From assembly GCA_950295325.1 (NCBI GenBank), contig OX485804.1:2108001-2172000 (forward strand): DNA of 64,000 nt, in the 5' to 3' direction. Shown here piece by piece: positions 58,362 through 64,000 of this stretch (its first letter is position 1; the number at the start of each line of letters is the position of its first letter). The DNA comes from Polytrichum commune. Lineage: Eukaryota > Streptophyta > Polytrichopsida > Polytrichales > Polytrichaceae. The position numbers and the translations under genes are program-made. The notes below the pieces were generated by a model. It was given only the letters and a program-made list of their open reading frames with translations, was not told the origin of the DNA and made no database searches.

Positions 58362-59318
58362 ACTGATGAGTTGAGGAGAGCCTCTCCTACCTACAGCAAA
58401 ACTCACAAAAACTATAACTATAAAGTTTCACTCATGTAGTTGGAAACACCTTCCCTGGTGAGATGATGAAGACTATTTTTTTTCTACAACTTAGACATAT
58501 CCACCAGAAAAGAAAACTCTGTGGATGGGAGATTCTGTTCTCCCCAGCTATTAACTGATTACTCTCAACTCTTGCAACCAAGGACAAGATCTCCAACTTG
58601 CAACATGGAGGAGTTATTCCTTCCTGTGCACACTAACCCACCCCATATAGGGTAGCAGAAAATCCATGAAGACTTCAACATTTTGATGAGTGTACTCATG
58701 CAGCATCCTTGATACACAACAAGCAAATTTCATCAAAGACAATTTCAAGCCTAGAAACACAATACCCAATTCAAGTCGCTCATGTGAATTCACTGCAAAC
58801 TCTATCCTTGCTCAAGGGGCAAACTCACATACCCGAAAAAGTCACAAGAAGTGCTTGGAGACTTGTGCACAAGTACACATGAATACAGAAGACACCATAA
58901 ATTCAGAGAGGAGAGTGCACAGAGAGATTCAATCAATGATGAGTGCAGGAAAGGTCCAAAATAAAGATAATGCAAATGAAGGAAGGTCGTTACCGTGCAT
59001 TTGTGGGCCCATAAGTTTTCCCCGATGTGTCAGGACAATGAGCTTGACAGAATTCAATCTGAGGCCGCCATCTGGCAGCAAGCAGAATATTATTCATAGA
59101 ATTGCTACTACTAGCTGTGTGCCTTGAACAATGTGCGAACATGTGAGCAACCCAGATCATGCCATAACTGAACATTCCGCTACAAATTTCATGTACAACT
59201 CTTATCCTTACCCTTTGGAGAGAACTTGGGCGACAACTTTTGGTGGACGCACTGTTCGTATATACTTTGCTTCCCTGACACTGTGGATGTTGCTTTTGTC
59301 TTCAAGGTTTATCTTTGA
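58362..59318 (-). promoter_or_regulatory. Upstream exon, conserved block and leader of B3
   Basis: In transcript order: exon about 59318-59212 reading KINLEDKSNIHSVREAKYIR, TVRPPKVVAQVLSKG and ending at donor GTAAGG (59211-59206); conserved block 59178-58986 with an open 61-codon ORF (MFSYGMIWVAHMFAHCSRHT..); leader 58985-58400; acceptor near 58391. The relation between first exon and F-box exon (one transcript or two) cannot be decided from sequence. Confidence 0.5.
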
Positions 59319-60190
59319 GAGGTCAGAATTATCTCACAAGGTACAAGTCACTTAAGTTGTAAGTTAGTACATCATTGCATGCATTAGATGACCGTTTGTG
59401 AGTGGAATTTGAACTTTGGTGGTAAAATGGGTACTATATATAGATATTTGTATAACTAGTATTTCTCTATTGAAGTCAGAGCAACTTATGTCATGTTTTT
59501 ATGAGCTTGTATGAGTTAGTTACGAGATGTCTAATTGAAAACTAGACTTTTCTTTTTTTCAATTTCCTTCACTGTGAATGTGGTCCTCATGGGCTTAGTG
59601 TTTCATTTACTAAGTCTTCCTATTCATTCAAAAGTAAGATTCACATAACTTGGTGACTCTACATTTCTTGCACAATTTATACTCTTAGCCACGTGGTGGC
59701 TTCTACTTGGTGGCAATACAAGTCAACGCTGATCATAAATGTCTAAGCTTGATGAGTTAGTTATGAACTGTTCACAAAATTGGGATAACATTACCCAACC
59801 CAATACTCTTAACTCCGGCGCGGATTTCGATGCGGCTCCAATGCGGCTCCGGGGAGGTTCGGATCAATGTTTTTTTTTTCAAAAGAAATGGGTCTCTACA
59901 TTGGCTCTTGGCCCATCCATTGGCTAGTTTCTTTGGCAATTTGAGTTGGCTTGAAGGAGCCCTAGCTGGCCACGTGGGATGACTTAACATATGGCGAATG
60001 CGACTAGATGTCATAGAAGGTTTGAGTATGTGGCGATATATAATTTTTTTGGGGCGAGTGTATGTGGCTATGTTTTGCCAACGTAGAGTTGAAATATGGC
60101 CCCCACTTCCTACGTTGTTGATGTAAATGTGGCTAATACAACCCAAAGTACATCAAAATTTGGCTACATCTAAGATTCAATGTACAAAAA

Positions 60191-60680
60191 CTATTTGTTC
60201 CACGGCCCATGGGAAGAATGCTCAAAAATATGGCTACAACCTATACATGCGAGGTATTCCTCCTCAAATACAAGGAGAGGGCCACAAGAACATGTCCCAT
60301 AACCCTTGTCCAAACCCCAATGAGCAAAAATAAAGGAAAAAAAAGATGGAGAAGGAGAAGGAGAAGGAGCTGGACTTGGTGGGGCTTGGCTTGGCTTGGC
60401 TTGGAAACAAGCCAAAGTTAAACAAAAAGTGCCCACCTGCAGAAACCTAGGCGCCCGGTGTGGGGGGAAGTCTAAACTTGCCGGGGCCTGCCTCGTAGGA
60501 CGGTGGGGACTTTTTGTTGGCAGGAGAGGAGCAGAGCGGCGATGGAGAAGCACACAACGGGCTTGGGGTGGCGATACGGGCGGCCATGATTGAGCCGGGG
60601 GGTGGCCTCTAACACCGTGGTAACGGGGCCGGGTTGGCTACAATGCATGCCGCCCGACCCGGTTTGAGGCTAACCCAACG
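60191..60680. other. GC-rich cargo inside the MULE
   Basis: The segment includes GAGAAGGAGAAGGAG and repeated TTGGCTTGGC runs and minus-strand ORF 60191-60553 with a Pro/Ser-rich stretch. The composition is unlike the host region and suggests a captured genic fragment (Pack-MULE type), but no parental gene is recognisable. Confidence 0.4.
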
Positions 60681-60770
60681 GGCATTTTCAAAATAAACCA
60701 TGTGTAAACATAGCATGGCCCTAACTAGTGTAGCAAAAAACATCTGTATAGCCAGATATAAAAACGCTGG

Positions 60771-60990
60771 TTCGGATGCCAGCTCCGGTGGGTTCGGGTG
60801 GGTTGGGGCAAAAATTGCCCCCTATTTTTTTGATTGGGTGGGGCCTTACTTGATCTCATAAGGAGCCTCGTAGGGTAATTTGGGGCCGTAGAACCCAAAT
60901 TTAGCAAAAAACAAACAAAAAAAGTCATCAAGGGGCCAAAACGGGGAGGGCCAGAAAAATGGACCCACCGGAGCTGGCATCCGAACCTCC
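60771..60990. repeat. Inner inverted repeat at the right end of the MULE
   Basis: GGTTCGGATGCCAGCTCCGG (60771-60790) pairs with the inverted copy at about 60965-60988, giving a second, inner boundary about 200 bp from the outer TIR. It extends the TIR sequence GAGGTTCGGAT and looks like a rearranged or tandem end. Confidence 0.75.
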
Positions 60991-61651
60991 CCGGAGCCGC
61001 ATCGAAATCCGCGCTGGAGTTAAGAGTATTGGGTTGGGTAATGTTAGGGACAAAATTGTGGATGGAACCCACACTTGATAGGGGCAGCTAGTAGCCTCTA
61101 CTTGAAGAGGCTCTTCACGGAATCTTCACTCATGCTTGCTCATGCTGGAGATATTATTTAATTTATATGTAAATCTTCAACATGATGGTTGTTCCTTTTC
61201 CTTTTACTTTTATTCCAAAGGGATCCAAATAAATCTAGAATATTTAAAGGTTCAAGCTTGATTAACTTCATTGATATATGGTTTCGTATACTTGCAATTT
61301 CTTAGTCCAAAGATTAGGTTAGGAATACATTGTGTATTTTGGGGGCCATCAATATAATCAATGGAATTAGCACCAAGGTAATTGAGTTTATAAGCATATT
61401 TATCTAAATAGTGCTGGTTGTCTTAATAATTTACGACATCTCTTGTTCCCAACACAATGATGCAAAAAACATATTGTTGCATTTGAGAGTGTTGTTGATG
61501 ATCTAATATACATAATGGATTTAAAAATTAACCTGAACATTTATTTTTAAAATTAGAGTCTACCAATACTACAAAATCCTATGCCAAATAAGTTACATTG
61601 CATGTTTGACATAATTATTTCGAACAATGTGGCAAGTTTTTCTTGGGGTCA

Positions 61652-64000
61652 TCTAACTCAACAGTATGATCTACATCAAATGCCCCAAGTTTTATGACTA
61701 TTGAATCAGTAATTGGTGTCCCTTCCAATCTTCACCTATATTTTTGATTGCAAATGGTGTGATCAATGTCAACCACCTGAAACTCTTTATAATACTGACT
61801 AAACATGATGACGAAAATTATTTGAGTACAAATTATCAATGTTCTAGAATTAGTAGTGTTCCATACTAGAGAAATTTTGATCTCTATATATTATATCCTA
61901 TTTACATTTGCCTCACTGAGTGGGTATGCTCATTTTACTTCCACTTTATAACTCAAATTACTGCACTCTCTACTCACCTTTCAACATAAGTAACTTTTCC
62001 TTAAACAAGTTTTTAAGGATCCAAAATGTCATATTAATAATATTTAATAGGTGGAGATTTTTATATCTTCAACATTGGCTTAAGATATCTGCAAGATCTA
62101 CTTGATCCAATGGTAGATGTCATTAACCATGTTTAGAGGTGTGCCATTTTTATTTTTATTTTTACTTTTGAGAAGTGTCTCTCCTATAAACAAGTTGTCT
62201 TGCATTTGTACAGATAATAAATTATACATAGCATGAACTTCTTGAAGAGCAAGCATAACAAAAAGAAAATTGTTTGTTTTAAGCTATTGCCATCTTTCAT
62301 TGAAAATAAAATTACTGATCAAAAAGTTTGGGAAGCCAATAGGTTTATGGTTATTGAAGTCTAAGATGCTATCAAAAACGCTAATTCCCTAAGATATCCA
62401 AGTGCAGTGACCTCCATGAGAGGATGTCTAATATTAACTTGATGATCTAGTTGGAAAGGACTTGAGATTGCCTAGCACTACATTCTAATATAGGGAAAGA
62501 AACCTATCTCTAGCACAAAGTGTGTCTCATTTTCAACTACATTGTAAAAGCATAAATAAATAAACAAATAACCAACGTTGGGCAATCCAACGTGAATTTG
62601 AGGCCGTTGGCCCTATCATGCTCAAGAATCCTCTTGGTGTAGGGTGGGGTTTATTGCCTACCTTGCGGTGGGTGGGCTCTTGGCTTCCTACCAACCTAGG
62701 TAGTTTATTCTGTCATGTAGAGAGAAGATTTCACAACGAGAATCAAACCGCCAACCACTCCATTCAGAAATGGGTTCCTCTCCACTATTACATGGTAGTT
62801 TAGGGTCATCTTGGACCTTGTAAAAGCAAAAGTGATCTAATTGGTTAGATCTCTAGGGATTGAGATAGTTGCCCACCAGCCAATTTCAATGGCAAGTCTA
62901 TGATTTGAGATGCAGTAAGCAACAATATGAAAGAACTCTATCAAAAGTTTATCCAATACTTTTAGTTTCATTCTTGTTAGTGACAATGCTTGTCATATCA
63001 TCTAGCAAATCCTCTTAAGATCTTCTCACTCTAAAATTATAGGATGTATTTGGGGGTGCTTACACAAACATTTGGAACCACCAAAAATTTGTGTTTCATT
63101 GTTAGAGCGTGCATATACTTAAATTCATATCTAAGTTATAATGCTAGTACCATTCACACATTGTTCAAAAACAATTGAACTATTACTCTCTCTTACGATT
63201 TCACTACACGGCCATTCCACCAAGTGATGGAACCATAATCAGAAGTGCCACTAGCAAGTAAAATTAAACCGAGATGCAAGTAGTGAAATAAATTCCAAGT
63301 TGCATAGTCATTGTAATACTTAGATGCTTGAGAATGTAAAGCAACTCTCCAAGTAGTTTAGTCACTATAACACTTAATAGAGATGGGAGGAGGTAGTATA
63401 CAGGCATATACCCCTATGAGCCATCAATTCGATACCAATTAGTTGTTTATCATTTTATCAAATTGTTCAAGAAAATTCAATAAGAGTTTATGAAATCAAA
63501 GAAAAAATTCAAATAGTTTGTCTAAAACAATTAATTCTCAAATGATTATGGATTCTATTGAAATTTAATATAATTTCTCTTGCACATATGTTGATGAAAT
63601 CACAATATAAAATCACTCACGTCCAATCAACTGAATATATAGTCTATCCTTGCAATTTGTAGCTAGAACACTAATCTAGAAATATAATTGAATCAAATAA
63701 GAAGCTTGAAGGATAGGAAAAGTTGAACGACTTGGAGTTTTGAGTGTCAAAATTCTAAAACCCTAAAATGAGGTGTTGAACCCACCCATCTATCAAAACA
63801 GAACCAACAACCTAAGTGCCAAAACTAAGGGTAGGGTACAGTGTAAGAGAGCCATTTTCTACAAATGGATTGCTTCTTTGCACTTGCAAATGGATTGCAT
63901 TCAATACTTTTCACTTGAGCCATGTGACTAAGGAAACAATTCACTTTTGTCACGACACGGATTCCTTGTTTAATTTCTTTTGCTAAATCTTTGTTGGATG
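61652..64000. other. Right flank, no gene seen
   Basis: AT-rich DNA with short ORFs only (61920-62105, 62618-62803). A GC-richer patch at 62590-62760 has no recognisable domain. An AAACCCTAAAATGAGG word at about 63760 recalls a plant promoter motif but no gene follows in the window. Confidence 0.35.

Larger units (their letters stand above)
59774..61058. mobile_element. Mutator-like non-autonomous element in copy B
   Basis: The element is 59783-61049 (1267 bp). It is flanked by the 9-bp target duplication ACAAAATTG (59774-59782, 61050-61058). Copy A has CTTCCAAAAAATTGTGGATG at the matching place, the empty site. TIRs of about 75-80 bp share TAACATTACCCAACCCAATA, CTCTTAACTCC.GCGCGGAT and TTCGATGCGGCTCC..GGGGAGGTTCGGAT. 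Long TIRs and 9-bp duplications are diagnostic of MULEs. No transposase is present. The interior is far GC-richer than the flanks (60340-60660). Confidence 0.92.
42098..61651. repeat. Copy B of the 20-kb direct segmental duplication
   Basis: It matches 21203-40852 in the same orientation, starting at GGAGGGTAGATGGTAGACAT and ending near AAGTTTTTCTTGG. Compared with A it lacks about 1.9 kb (A 22706-24629), has about 0.92 kb extra (43981-44901), carries a Mutator-like insertion (59783-61049), and keeps the leader and F-box start that A3 has lost. Confidence 0.92.

Overview
The window is nuclear DNA of a land plant. The evidence is a plant-type ribosomal protein uL3 gene, plant-style DNA transposons (CACTA, Mutator-like, pogo/Tigger, PIF/Harbinger), a solo LTR, GT-AG-like splice sites and AT-rich, gene-poor intergenic DNA. 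I cannot name the species. Several unrecognised repeat-derived ORFs suggest a lineage away from the well-studied crops, but that is inference. No rRNA, tRNA, CRISPR array or bacterial-type operon is visible.

Region 1 (1-2.7 kb) holds the one clear housekeeping gene, an intronless intact uL3 (RPL3) on the minus strand, with AAACCCTAG boxes upstream. Region 2 (2.8-21 kb) is a transposon graveyard. It contains a TA-target element nested in a long foldback element, a 399-bp solo LTR with TATAG duplications, a CACTA element (TGT duplications, with a minisatellite and a SINE-like insert) that splits an ORF, a dead pogo/Tigger transposase, a HARBI1-like fragment, an inverted second copy of the TA-target element, and a 604-bp terminal-inverted-repeat element.

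Region 3 (21.2-61.7 kb) is the unusual part: a direct duplication of about 20 kb (copy A 21203-40852, copy B 42098-61651, spacer about 1.2 kb). Each copy contains three older minus-strand paralogous gene units (A1-A3, B1-B3), plus remnants of further 3' ends. The units share a coding-like exon ending in a splice donor, a conserved block of about 190 bp, a leader, a conserved acceptor, and then an exon that in unit B3 is an intact 111-codon F-box-like ORF. Units 1 and 2 add an Arg/Lys-rich exon and a terminal Pro/Tyr-rich exon. In unit 1 the terminal exon carries YPPGYLP repeats whose number differs between A and B. The six units are in different states of decay.

Because A and B serve as reference for each other, insertions can be read directly: a Mutator-like element in B (9-bp duplication, empty site in A), a GGTGCAAGC-TIR element in A (empty site in B), a 214-bp tandem duplication in A, and several deletions. 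Region 4 (61.7-64 kb) shows no supportable gene. Functions of the array genes are unknown; an SCF-type ubiquitin-ligase role for B3 is an inference from its F-box-like motif only.
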